Of a stretch of 23,718 nt of DNA, positions 6,640-15,600 are shown in pieces. The notes under the pieces are model-generated. The model made no database searches and was not told the origin of the DNA. It was given only the letters and a program-made list of their open reading frames with translations. Source of the DNA: Methanomassiliicoccaceae archaeon (GTDB lineage: Archaea > Thermoplasmatota > Thermoplasmata > Methanomassiliicoccales > Methanomethylophilaceae); assembly GCA_009786295.1 (NCBI GenBank), contig WQTN01000138.1, positions 1 to 23,718 on the forward strand, read 5' to 3'. How positions within the stretch are numbered: position 1 is the stretch's first letter; every line of letters begins with the position of its first letter. The position numbers and the translations under genes were made by a program.

Positions 6640-6660
6640 CTATCCGGCTCAGGGAAGGAC

Positions 6661-7833
6661 ATGGACACCGCAGAAAAAACTGACAACGGGACGCACAATG
6701 GAATGTACGTTATCGTCAACAACAAAAAATTAAGGTGCGGTTATACCACAGGGTCATGCGCTGCTGCAGCCTCGAAGATGGCCGCGGCCATACTTCTTGG
6801 CAGCGAAAGGAAAGATATTGTGGAAATAGTGACTCCCAAAGGGACCGTCCTTTCTCTGAAAATAGAAGATATCCGCGTCTCAGATGGCAGCGTGACGTGC
6901 GCAGTCAGGAAGGACGGCGGCGATGATATCGATTCCACTCACGGGATGCTCATTTACTCAACGGTCTGCAAAAGATCAGACGGCATGATCGTTATCGACG
7001 GAGGAGAGGGGATTGGGCGGGTGACCAGGAAAGGTCTTGATCAGCCGGTCGGGAACGCCGCGATAAACAGGGTTCCGAGAAGCATGATAAGAGAGGCCTT
7101 GGAAGATGTCTGCGAGAACCTTCTTTTCAAAGACGGGCTGACCGCAATAATATCCGCACCGGAAGGAGCAGGAATATCAAAAAAGACCTTCAACGGGAGG
7201 TTGGGTATTGTGGACGGGATATCCATACTCGGAACGACAGGCATAGTCGAACCGATGAGCGAGACCGCACTGATAGATACAATTAAGACCGAACTGAACA
7301 TGAAAAGGGCCTCCGGAGAAGAGTTCGTTTTGGTTGTGCCAGGCAACTACGGCAGGGACTTCTCTGATGAGATGGAAGGACTCGACGGGGACCTTGCGGT
7401 CAAATGCAGCAATTTCATAGGCGACACAATAGACCACGCGGCAAGACTCGGCTTCAGAGGATTCCTTCTCGTCGGCAATCTTGGGAAGATGGTGAAGCTT
7501 GCAGGCGGCATCATGAACACTCATTCCAGATGGGCCGACTGCAGGATGGAGATCCTCTCGGCGAACTCTCTGCTGGCCGGGGCGGATGCCGTGACGGCAA
7601 AGGAGATAATGTCCTGCATATCGACAGATGATGCCTTGGATATACTAAGCGAGGCGGGCCTGATGGAAGGAACAATGAAAGAGGTTATGGCAAAGATTGC
7701 CTTCCACCTAAATCACAGAAGCGGCGATGGAATGCGGGCGGAATGCATAGTGTTCTCCTCAAAGTACGGAAAACTCGGCGAGACGCCGGGAGCGGCGGAT
7801 CTTTTGGAAAAGATAAAGGATCAGGTGCGATGA
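6661..7833 (+). CDS. cbiD: Cobalt-precorrin-5B C1-methyltransferase CbiD
   Basis: CbiD methylates C1 of cobalt-precorrin-5B to give cobalt-precorrin-6A in the anaerobic (early cobalt insertion) pathway. It has no homologue fold among the other Cbi methylases. The 390-residue protein has the family hallmark LRCGYTTGSCAAAASKMAAA near the N-terminus, followed by GEGIGRVTRKGL, PVGNAAINRVPR, GRLGIVDGISILGTTGIVEPM and LVGNLGKMVKLAGGIMNTHS. A GTG at 6580 would extend the frame, but it lies upstream of the promoter element, so I chose the ATG at 6661, which is preceded by AGGGAAGGAC. The cbiD stop overlaps the cbiG start (ATGA), so the two are translated together. Confidence 0.93.
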   Translation: MDTAEKTDNGTHNGMYVIVNNKKLRCGYTTGSCAAAASKMAAAILLGSERKDIVEIVTPKGTVLSLKIEDIRVSDGSVTCAVRKDGGDDIDSTHGMLIYSTVCKRSDGMIVIDGGEGIGRVTRKGLDQPVGNAAINRVPRSMIREALEDVCENLLFKDGLTAIISAPEGAGISKKTFNGRLGIVDGISILGTTGIVEPMSETALIDTIKTELNMKRASGEEFVLVVPGNYGRDFSDEMEGLDGDLAVKCSNFIGDTIDHAARLGFRGFLLVGNLGKMVKLAGGIMNTHSRWADCRMEILSANSLLAGADAVTAKEIMSCISTDDALDILSEAGLMEGTMKEVMAKIAFHLNHRSGDGMRAECIVFSSKYGKLGETPGAADLLEKIKDQVR

Positions 7834-8873
7834 TGAACATAAGGATAATAGCGTTCTCAAGAAGAGGCTGCGAACTCGGCCAGAAGATATGCGCAGCACT
7901 GAGCGATCATGAGTGCTGGCTGTATTCAAAGACCTCTGCGGATGCCGCCTGCACAGAGAGAGTGGACGGGTCCGTCTCGGAATGGACAATGGAGTCATTC
8001 GAAACCGCAGACGCGATAGTGTATATCGGTGCGACAGGCATAGCCGTCAGATACATCTCGCCGTTCGTAAAGAATAAGACAAAGGACCCGGCGGTAATAT
8101 CAATAGATGAGAAGGGACAATTCGTCATATCTCTTCTTTCCGGCCATATCGGGGGAGCGAACGATCTCGCAAAGGAGATCGCCGAAAAGATCGGTGCTGT
8201 TCCTGTCATAACAACGGCAACGGACATCCATGGGAAATTCTCGGTGGACTCATATGCCGAGAAACATAACATGCACATCGGCAGCTTGTCTCTGGCCAAG
8301 GACGTATCGTCGCTCATTGTAGATGATAAAAAAGTCGGATTGGTCTCAGATGTTCCCATAATCGGCGGGATACCGCCGGAACTGGACCTCAACGGGAAAG
8401 AGGACCTAGGCATATTCATCTCATACAGCAGATCGGATGGTCCATTCAAAAGGACGCTGAGACTCACGCCGAGATGCCATGTCCTCGGGATCGGATGCAG
8501 GAGAGGAATTCCCGCCAACAGGCTTGAGGCGTTTGTGGATGAGGTGCTCGGCAGGGAGAACATCTCTTTCAAGAGTGTGAGGGCGGTCGCAAGCATCGAT
8601 CTGAAAAACGACGAAGCGGGACTGTTGATATTCTCAAAGAGGATCGGGATCGAGCCTGTGTTCTTCTCATCCGATGAGCTGGCATCCCTGCCGGATGTGG
8701 GGTTCACGCCGTCGGAAATGGTAAAGTCTGTCACAGGCGTGGATAATGTTTGCGAAAGGGCTGCCTATGCCGCATCTCAGAACGGAGAGATAATAGTAAG
8801 AAAGACCTCCTGGGACGGGATGACCCTTGCCGTAGTAAGGGAACCTTTCTTTGTGGACTTTGCGGAGGAATGA
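7830..8873 (+). CDS. cbiG: Cobalt-precorrin-5A hydrolase CbiG
   Basis: CbiG opens the delta-lactone ring of cobalt-precorrin-5A and releases a two-carbon fragment as acetaldehyde, providing the substrate for CbiD. The 347-residue protein has the N-terminal domain with VYIGATGIAVRYISP and FVISLLSGHIGGANDLAKEI. A middle region follows, then the C-terminal CbiG domain beginning HVLGIGCRRGIPANRL and ending in the family-typical ...SWDGMTLAVVREPF. Two consecutive Met codons (7830 and 7833) are possible starts. The first overlaps the cbiD stop. A ribosome binding site for the next gene (GGAGG) lies within the last codons, so cbiG and the downstream fusion gene are coupled. Confidence 0.93.
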   Translation: MMNIRIIAFSRRGCELGQKICAALSDHECWLYSKTSADAACTERVDGSVSEWTMESFETADAIVYIGATGIAVRYISPFVKNKTKDPAVISIDEKGQFVISLLSGHIGGANDLAKEIAEKIGAVPVITTATDIHGKFSVDSYAEKHNMHIGSLSLAKDVSSLIVDDKKVGLVSDVPIIGGIPPELDLNGKEDLGIFISYSRSDGPFKRTLRLTPRCHVLGIGCRRGIPANRLEAFVDEVLGRENISFKSVRAVASIDLKNDEAGLLIFSKRIGIEPVFFSSDELASLPDVGFTPSEMVKSVTGVDNVCERAAYAASQNGEIIVRKTSWDGMTLAVVREPFFVDFAEE

Positions 8874-8874
8874 T

Positions 8875-10872
8875 ATGCAGAGCGGGAACAGGGTGATAGT
8901 GTTCGCAGGAACTACGGAAGGAAGGAAGATCGCAGAATATCTGGGAAATGCCGGGATCGATGTTCTCGCGTGCGTGGCGACCGAATTCGGGAAACGGCTC
9001 ATGAAAGAGAGCGAGCATCTCAAAGTATCATCCGAGAGGCTCGGGGAGGAAGGCATAAGACGCATAATGAATGAAGGCTGCTCCTGCGTTATAGATGCGA
9101 CACACCCTTACGCAGTCGTCATTTCCGGAAAGATCAGAGCCGCATGTGAAGATACTGGGTCCGAATACATCCGTTTGGTGCGCGGAGAGAGCTGCGAACA
9201 CGATAACACGGTAATTGTCCCTGACGTATCATCTGCTGTCGAATATCTCAACGGCACAGAAGGGAACATACTCGTCACGACCGGAAGCAAAGAGCTCGAC
9301 AAATACACGGCGATAAAAAACTACAAAGACAGAGTGTTCGCAAGAGTGCTGTCCGCGCCTACCGCATCGCAGACGTGCGCTGAAATAGGATTCGAGGGCA
9401 GGAATCTGTTCTGCATGCAGGGCCCGTTCTGCGAGGAACTGAACTACGGCCTCCTGAAACAGATAAATGCGAAATACATGGTGACAAAGGATTCCGGTGA
9501 ACCGGGCGGATTTGAGGATAAGATCAGAGCTGCCAACAGAGCGGGAGCAAAGGTGATATTGGTTTCCAGGCCAATAGAATCGGGCGGCTATGGATTTGGT
9601 GATATTGTGAACATGCTCGGCGGGAGGTTCGGCATAACCCTGGAGAGCCCCAGTATTCTTTCCCCGCGCAGGATCACGGTAATCGGCATCGGAATGGGCA
9701 ATGAGGACACTCTCACAATAGGCGCCCGCAGAGCGATCGATGAGGCCGATCTCCTTGTGGGGGCAGAAAGGATGGTGAAATCTGTATCAAGAGGACAGGA
9801 TTCTCTCATCGAATACAGATCGGATCAGATAATCGGATATCTCAATGAGAACCCGGAGTACAGAAGGATCGCGGTACTTGTGTCCGGAGATACCGGCTTC
9901 TACAGCGCCGCCAAGAATCTGATGGAAAAGATCGATACTTCGGTCTTTGACGTAGAAGTTAAATGCGGGATCTCGTCAATCTCTTATCTATGCTCGATAA
10001 CGAGATCGTCCTGGGACGATGCGTTCGTTATGAGTGCGCACGGCAGGGATGCGAACATAGTCGGCGCAGTGCGCATGAACAGCAAGGTCATCGTTCTGCT
10101 CGAAGGCAGCGAAGGCGCAAAAAGGATGTGCAGAGAGCTGGAAGAATACGGTTTGAATAGCGTGACCGTTACTGTGGGTCAGGACCTGGGTCAGGCCGGC
10201 GAGAGAGTATCGGCAGGCAGGCCGTCAGACATTAAGGCAACAGAGTTCGGCGAACTGTGCATTGCCATGATAGAGAACCCTGAGGCATGCAGGAAGAATC
10301 CTGCAGGGATACATGATGAGCTCTTCATCAGAGGCGATGCGCCCATGACAAAGGAAGAGATCAGATCTCTGTCCGTAGTGAAACTGAAACTTGAGGATGA
10401 TTCTGTGCTCTTTGACATCGGTGCCGGAACAGGGTCCGTCGCGGTCGAATCCGCACTGTGCATGCCGCACGGAAAAGTGTATGCGGTGGAGAAAGATAAG
10501 GACGCCGCAGATCTCATAAAGCAGAACAAGATGAATTTCGGAGCGCGGAACCTTAATATCATAGAGGGGCGTGCGCCGGATGCGCTGGATGGTCTTCCCG
10601 CACCGTCCCATGTGTTCATCGGAGGATCGTCCGGGAATCTGAAAGAAATAATGGAATCGTGCCTCCGCAAGAATCCAAAGGTCAGATTTGTGATAAATGC
10701 GATAACTCTTGAGACCGTCTCGGAGATGGTGCGCTGTTTCAACGAACTCAGCGTAAATGAGGAAGAAATCCTCTCGGTCAGCGTATCAAGATCGAAAAGG
10801 GCGGGCGATTACCATCTCATGACAGCCCAGAACCCGATATACATCGGTGTTTGCACAGGCATGGTCCGGTAA
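8875..10872 (+). CDS. cbiJ-cbiE-cbiT: Trifunctional CbiJ-CbiE-CbiT fusion
   Basis: One continuous 665-residue frame joins three enzymes. Residues 1-255 are CbiJ/CobK, the cobalt-precorrin-6A reductase, starting RVIVFAGTTEGRKIAEYL and including DATHPYAVVIS and TTGSKELDKY. Residues ~267-470 are CbiE, a C5-methyltransferase: ITVIGIGMGNEDTLTIGARR, LLVGAERMV, VLVSGDTGFYSAAKNL. Residues ~478-665 are CbiT, the C15-methylating and C12-decarboxylating enzyme: GIHDELFIRGDAPMTKEEIR, SAM loop FDIGAGTGSVAVE at 513-525 and HVFIGGSSGNL. The three act in order J, T, E, turning cobalt-precorrin-6A into cobalt-precorrin-8, which CbiC then uses. CbiE-CbiT fusion is known from CobL; adding CbiJ at the N-terminus is less usual. 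The ATG at 8875 follows GGAGG by 7 bases and replaces an in-frame ATG at 8851 inside cbiG. Confidence 0.92.
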   Translation: MQSGNRVIVFAGTTEGRKIAEYLGNAGIDVLACVATEFGKRLMKESEHLKVSSERLGEEGIRRIMNEGCSCVIDATHPYAVVISGKIRAACEDTGSEYIRLVRGESCEHDNTVIVPDVSSAVEYLNGTEGNILVTTGSKELDKYTAIKNYKDRVFARVLSAPTASQTCAEIGFEGRNLFCMQGPFCEELNYGLLKQINAKYMVTKDSGEPGGFEDKIRAANRAGAKVILVSRPIESGGYGFGDIVNMLGGRFGITLESPSILSPRRITVIGIGMGNEDTLTIGARRAIDEADLLVGAERMVKSVSRGQDSLIEYRSDQIIGYLNENPEYRRIAVLVSGDTGFYSAAKNLMEKIDTSVFDVEVKCGISSISYLCSITRSSWDDAFVMSAHGRDANIVGAVRMNSKVIVLLEGSEGAKRMCRELEEYGLNSVTVTVGQDLGQAGERVSAGRPSDIKATEFGELCIAMIENPEACRKNPAGIHDELFIRGDAPMTKEEIRSLSVVKLKLEDDSVLFDIGAGTGSVAVESALCMPHGKVYAVEKDKDAADLIKQNKMNFGARNLNIIEGRAPDALDGLPAPSHVFIGGSSGNLKEIMESCLRKNPKVRFVINAITLETVSEMVRCFNELSVNEEEILSVSVSRSKRAGDYHLMTAQNPIYIGVCTGMVR

Positions 10873-10896
10873 AGCTCTTTGGAGGGCGATGCAAAG

Positions 10897-10912
10897 GGGC
10901 AGTTCACTGCCC
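10897..10912. terminator. Hairpin between convergent genes
   Basis: GGGCAG-TTCA-CTGCCC forms a 6-bp stem 25 bases after the fusion gene stop. It overlaps the stop codon of the minus-strand gene at 10904. CTTTGG precedes it and no strong T-tract follows, so termination is likely only from position. Confidence 0.35.
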
Positions 10913-11215
10913 TTCGCGGCGGCTCTGCCGCTCTGCCTTCTCTTTGTCTGCATTCTCCTTCTTTTGCCTCTCAAGGTCCTCTATGTCCGCCTCAAGCTCT
11001 TTGATCTTCTCGCAGAGTTTGACAACGTCATCATCGAATGAGGTCTCGTCCCTGGAATGTGCCGCATAGACCAGCGCTCCGATCTCTCTCTGCACTCTCC
11101 CGATATCGTCTTTCTTGCCGCTGATCTTGAGATTGAGGTCTGCTTCGCGCGTCTTCTCTGCACCATAGCTTGCTGTGTCCTGCACAGTGTTCTTTATCAT
11201 GTCGATAAAGCCCAT
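10904..11215 (-). CDS. Small coiled-coil protein of unknown function
   Basis: This is a 103-residue soluble protein. The N-terminus MGFIDMIKNTVQDTASYGAE is followed by TREADLNLKISGKKDDIGRV and QREIGALVYAAH. It ends in a long heptad-rich charged helix rich in E, K and R. The N-terminal part resembles the helical lead-in of many bacterial and archaeal small zinc-ribbon proteins (pattern FFxKxKNT...LNxxIxxxExxIxxxYxxIGxxYY). Here the C-terminal zinc ribbon is absent and is replaced by a coiled coil. The ATG follows the glyA stop by only 7 bp, so it is probably co-transcribed with glyA. No function can be assigned. Confidence 0.7.
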   Translation of the reverse strand: MGFIDMIKNTVQDTASYGAEKTREADLNLKISGKKDDIGRVQREIGALVYAAHSRDETSFDDDVVKLCEKIKELEADIEDLERQKKENADKEKAERQSRREGQ

Positions 11216-11222
11216 TGCCCCT

Positions 11223-12506
11223 TTACTCCACGAGTTTATGATACCTGTATGCTGGCTCTCCTTCGTTGAAGCAGTATTTTATCGTGGCAAAGTTCTTTTT
11301 GAGAGCCTTGACATCTTCCTTTACCTTCTTGGGGTCCTCTTTCTTTTTGACGACGCGCGCGATGAGTTCGGCGACAGCTTTCATCTCGCTTTCTTTCATG
11401 CCCGTCCTCGTAAGTTCCTGCGTTCCTAGCCTGAGGCCTGACGGCCTTACGGCGCTGGTGTCGCTCGGGAGCATGTTCTTGTTGCAGATCATGTTGGCAT
11501 CCTCGAGAAGCTGTGCGCATTCCTTCCCGCCTCCGAATGCGGAGACGTCAAGCGCTATCGCATGAGATTTTGTGAACCCGAGGTTGGGGCAAAGCACCGG
11601 TATCCCCTGTTCGTAGAGAGCTTCGCCCAATGCCTTTGCGTTCTTGCATGTCTGCGCGGCATAGTCCTTTGCGAAGATCTGCATCTCTGCAAGCGTCATC
11701 GCCAATGCCGCCATCGCGTGGAGGTGGTGGCTTGAGGTCACGCCGGGGAACACCGCTTTCTGTATCTTCTTCTCCTCATCCTCTGTAAGTTCCGCACCGA
11801 GTATCATGCCGTGGTTCGGCCCGGGGAACGTCTTATGCGTTGAAGATGAGACTATGTTCACTCCGTCCTCAAAGGGTTTGTGGAATTTTCCTCCGGCAAT
11901 GAGGCCGAGAACATGCGCACAGTCCTCCCAGACAAGGCAGTCGATCTCATTGAATGTGTCCATCAGCTCTTTTATCGGCGGAGGGAAAAGGAAAACAGAG
12001 AGGCCGAACTGCGCGATCTTCGGTTTTTCTTTCTTGAGAAGTTTGATCGCGCCGTCCACATCGATGTTCATGTCCTCGGTGTTGAACGGGTAGTTCACAG
12101 ATCGTATCCCTCTCTGCCCGAATGCGCCGAACTCACAGGTCGATATGTGTGCTCCCTGAGCGAGGGCGCATGTCGTTATCGTATCTCCGGGATTAGCGAA
12201 AGCAAAAAGGACGGCCATGTTCGCAACGGTTCCGGAAACAGGCCTGACATCCGCGAACTCGGCTTTGAAGAGCTTCTTGGCCAATTCCGTTGCCTTTGTC
12301 TCTACTTCATCAACGTAGATGTTTCCCTGATAGTATCTTTTTCCGGGAAGCCCCTCGGCGTATCTGTCTGCGAAATCCGATATGAGGAGTTCCTTTGCAA
12401 GAGGACTCATGAGGTTCTCGGATGCGATCATCGGAATACATTCCTCGAACCATTTGTTGTGCTCCATTACTTTTTGTCTGATGAAACGGCCGTCATCTGT
12501 CATCAT
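11223..12506 (-). CDS. glyA: Serine hydroxymethyltransferase
   Basis: This is a PLP enzyme that interconverts serine and glycine while loading a one-carbon unit onto a pterin, probably tetrahydrofolate or tetrahydromethanopterin in archaea. Numbered from the ATG at 12506 (427 residues), the PLP Lys is K225 in SSSTHKTFPGPNHG. The PLP-contacting D195-x-x-H198 lies in WEDCAHVLGLIAG, and IPMIASENLMSPLAKEL and LPGKRYYQG are the N-terminal substrate-site motifs. RPSGLRLGTQELTRTGM contains the carboxylate-binding Arg. The sequence matches the archaeal branch, shorter than many bacterial copies in the loop regions. A TTG at 12515 is an alternative start, but ATG at 12506 sits 11 bases after GGGG. A TATA-like AATATATT (12566-12573) lies upstream. 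Confidence 0.93.
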   Translation of the reverse strand: MMTDDGRFIRQKVMEHNKWFEECIPMIASENLMSPLAKELLISDFADRYAEGLPGKRYYQGNIYVDEVETKATELAKKLFKAEFADVRPVSGTVANMAVLFAFANPGDTITTCALAQGAHISTCEFGAFGQRGIRSVNYPFNTEDMNIDVDGAIKLLKKEKPKIAQFGLSVFLFPPPIKELMDTFNEIDCLVWEDCAHVLGLIAGGKFHKPFEDGVNIVSSSTHKTFPGPNHGMILGAELTEDEEKKIQKAVFPGVTSSHHLHAMAALAMTLAEMQIFAKDYAAQTCKNAKALGEALYEQGIPVLCPNLGFTKSHAIALDVSAFGGGKECAQLLEDANMICNKNMLPSDTSAVRPSGLRLGTQELTRTGMKESEMKAVAELIARVVKKKEDPKKVKEDVKALKKNFATIKYCFNEGEPAYRYHKLVE

Positions 12507-12583
12507 AAATATCAATGCCCCTAACGTAGCAGGGATAAAAAAGGGTTGCTTCCTCTGCTACAAAAATATATTAGGAAAATAGT

Positions 12584-12602
12584 GCCGCGGGAATCCCGCG
12601 GC
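12584..12602 (-). terminator. Terminator hairpin of the adhesin-like gene
   Basis: GCCGCGGG and CCCGCGGC form a perfect 8-bp stem with a 3-base loop. On the minus strand it lies 38 bases after the stop of the surface-protein gene and is followed by ACTATTTTCC and then more T-rich sequence. Position and U-rich tail support termination of that gene. It also lies just upstream of the glyA TATA box. Confidence 0.55.
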
Positions 12603-12639
12603 TTTGAATGGTTTTCAAATGATTGTCTTTAAGCAGCGT

Positions 12640-15600
12640 TCAGCCCTTATTCTCACCTGCGGTGCGGTCTTCGGGCTCATTGATCCTGAAGCTAACAACA
12701 GTAAGGACCAGTGTCGCAAGGAACAGGATGAACATCAGCAATGTCCACTTGTCTATGGCCGTGACCGGCAAATACCAGTTTTCCGTGAGGAAAAAGATTA
12801 TCGCTGAGATTATGCAAATGATCAGCATGATAATCCTAAGGGCAAGAGCAGTCTTGGACCTCTTCTCTTTCTCGTCCTTTCTGAAACGGTCCCTTCCCGC
12901 CATGACAGCGATTATACTCGCAAATATTGTCAGTACGGCACAGACAAGGTTCAGGACCGCCCATTTGCCGCCCTCTTTTTCATCTTTACCGATGTCGCCG
13001 TCATCATCGTCACCGACGTGGCCGCCGAGCTTGCTTTCGACTCTGATCTCATGGTCGCTTAAGACATTGGTGAAAGTGTACTTACCGGATGCCAGATCCG
13101 CATCCGATATCTTTATGCCATCCACATATACCGCCGATATCTGGTACCCGTCTTTAGCCAGGAATGTGAAGGTCTTACTCTCCCCCTGCGAAACAGATAC
13201 GATCCCGCTCGGAGTTATCGTTGATCCTCCATCTGCAGTCGCAGTGATCTTATATTCGGGTGTGGCAACCGATGTCAGTACGAACACCGCACGTATGACA
13301 TTTGTGCCGCTTGCGAGTTCACTGTAATTTACAACGATATTTCCGGTAAGTGCGTCAACTGTCTTATCAAATACAGAGCCATCCCCTGCCGTCAGGATAA
13401 CGGATTTGATCTCCCATCCCGGAGAGGGAGAGGTCACGAAATTGTCAACAAAGTCACCGATATCCAGCGTTGCCTGGTATTTGCGGCCGCTCGGCGAATC
13501 GATATAGAACTCGCCGCCGCCCGAACTGACAACGTCCAATATCATAGAAGTGCTCTTTGGAATACTGAGCAGAACTATGCCATATCCTCCGACTGCGGTC
13601 CCTTCCGCGTCTGCCATCAGAGGTACGGTGACCTTAAGGCCGTTCGCGGTCCTTGCCGGAACATCCACTGAAAAACACGGTTCTCCAAGAATAGAGCCGT
13701 CAGTTCCCATCGGCTGTATCGCTGCTATCCACTCATAGTCATTAGGATCTATGCCGGACGGATACGTTATGATCAGACTGGATTTGCCCGTTGTTTTGGT
13801 TATCTGATACCAAATTCCGGTGTTTGGCACCGGAGAGTATCCGCTGTATTCGCTCAAGACCGTAGCTCTGCCTGCGATTGTCGTCTGATTCGGCGCAAGC
13901 ACGGTCCCGATGTTTAAAGTATAATTTCTGTCCAGAAGATAAACGGCCGCTCCAGAATATGTTGCATCATAGGTCGCAGCGCCGACGGAACCTGGCCCAA
14001 TGGTCGCCTCTTTTGATATCTGGATATACTGTCCCTTATCGAGAGATGATTGAATATTGGTGTTGGAGCCTCCTACGGCAACATCTATTCCGTTTACCCC
14101 TCCGTAGAGATTGTTTCCTGTCACTGTGCCTCCGTTCATTATGAACGTTCCGCCAGTGGTCACACTGGTGTTCTTGCCTGAGATGAACACGCCCCCTCCT
14201 ATTCCCCAAAAGCCAGCTGACCCTGCCGTGTTGCCTGTGATCGTGCCCCCGTTCATTATGAACGATGCGGATCTGGCAACGGCCACCCCGCCTCCCCCGG
14301 GCAGGCCGGTGTTGCCGTCATCTTTGCACAACGCGACGTTTCCGGAGATCACTCCGCCGTCCATTATCAGTTTGGCCGTATAGTTGAGGTATATGCCTCC
14401 GCCGCTTCCGTAAGCGGTATTTCCGGTTATCTTTGCCCCGCTGTGCACATATACGACTGGGTTATTGTATATGACGTACATCGCACCGCCGTTGTTGCCG
14501 ACCGAGTTGTTATTGCTTATCTCACCGTATATGTGGAACTGGATGTTCGTTGCATAATTCAGATATATGGCACTTATGTTGACGGTATTGCCGGATATCT
14601 TGCTGCCTGACATCAGTTTCGCGGTGCATTCCGCACTGGAAATGCATATTGTCTGGTTGGAAAGCACATTGTTGGATATCTCGCCGTACAATGCAAAATT
14701 CGCTCCGGTTGAGCCGCCTATATATATCGCACAGGAGCCGCCGGTGTTCCCAGCGATCTTTCCGCGGAGTTCGATATCATTCTGAGTTCCGCCGACTATG
14801 CTTAAATAGTCCACAGAAGAGAACGTGTTGTTGCAGATCTCGCTGTCCTTTGATGTTTTCAGGACCAACCCATTATTCATATTCGTCTTGAACAAGGGCT
14901 GCGAGATGTTGCAATTGTTTATTTTTCCATTGAAATTTATGGTTACCTTATACGCATCTGTGTAGATATAGGGTGCAACAATGGTCTTTCCGCTCATTGT
15001 TGTGTCAAAGTTCAGAACGGCTCCGTCGCCCTGGATCCATATTGCCCCATAATACTTTGAGCCTGATGATTTATAGCTTGCATTCGAACCTTCCACATAG
15101 CTGCCAGGTTTCAGATTCACTGTTCCGCCGGCCGTTCTTATGGCCGTGGCTCCGCCTATATTGATGATGCTTGCCCCTTCGTCAAGCGTTATGGTGGTGT
15201 TTGAAGCGTATGAGGATATGACTGCGTCATAAACACGGTCTGCCCAGTCGGGCATCGGGTAGCCTCCGTCGACAGGTATCGGAAGCGTGAAGTTGTCTGG
15301 ATCATTGTTGTCGTCAAGAGTAATGTTCCTGAGTGTCAGAGATGCTGCGTTTGCGCCGCCGGTCGCAACCTCGAAAAGACCGGGATTGTAATTTCCTCTT
15401 GCATCAAACGCAGAGCTGAAGCCAACACTTCTTTTGAGAATGGGGTATCTTCCTTCTCCAGATATATACTGCCCTTCTAAAGTTATCTTTTTATTGGAGA
15501 CGTAGGTCATCTTTGTTAGATTTATGTCCTGGGTAACTATCACCGTGTCTCCATCGCCTGCATTACTGACAGCAAGCTGAAGTTGGCTCTCATCTGAAAC

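Larger units (their letters stand above)
6320..6660. other. 341-bp gap between the ATPase gene and cbiD
   Basis: No supported gene is present. GTTATGC at 6420-6426 pairs with GCATAAC at 6455-6461, enclosing a smaller AATT/AATT hairpin. TGTGT-CAG-ACACA is at 6468-6480. A 6-bp hairpin AAATGC/GCATTT at 6520-6537 is followed by TTG and could end ATPase transcription. The right copy of the shared element and the cbiD promoter are at 6606-6660. The gap is AT-rich up to about 6560, as in the ATPase gene, and may be part of the same inserted segment. Confidence 0.5.

Noticed and set aside
6580..6660. Upstream GTG start for cbiD
   Set aside because: It would place the duplicated promoter element and its TATA-like sequences inside the coding region and add an N-terminus not expected in CbiD. 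The ATG at 6661 is better supported.
6320..6660. Transposase, integrase or insertion-sequence ends around the ATPase gene
   Set aside because: No transposase or recombinase gene is present and no terminal inverted repeats frame the segment. Only the direct duplication of the promoter element is seen.
7907..8734. 275-codon minus-strand frame opposite cbiG
   Set aside because: It is antisense to a fully conserved CbiG coding region, its translation is Ser-rich and unlike any known family, and it lacks promoter or ribosome-binding signals.
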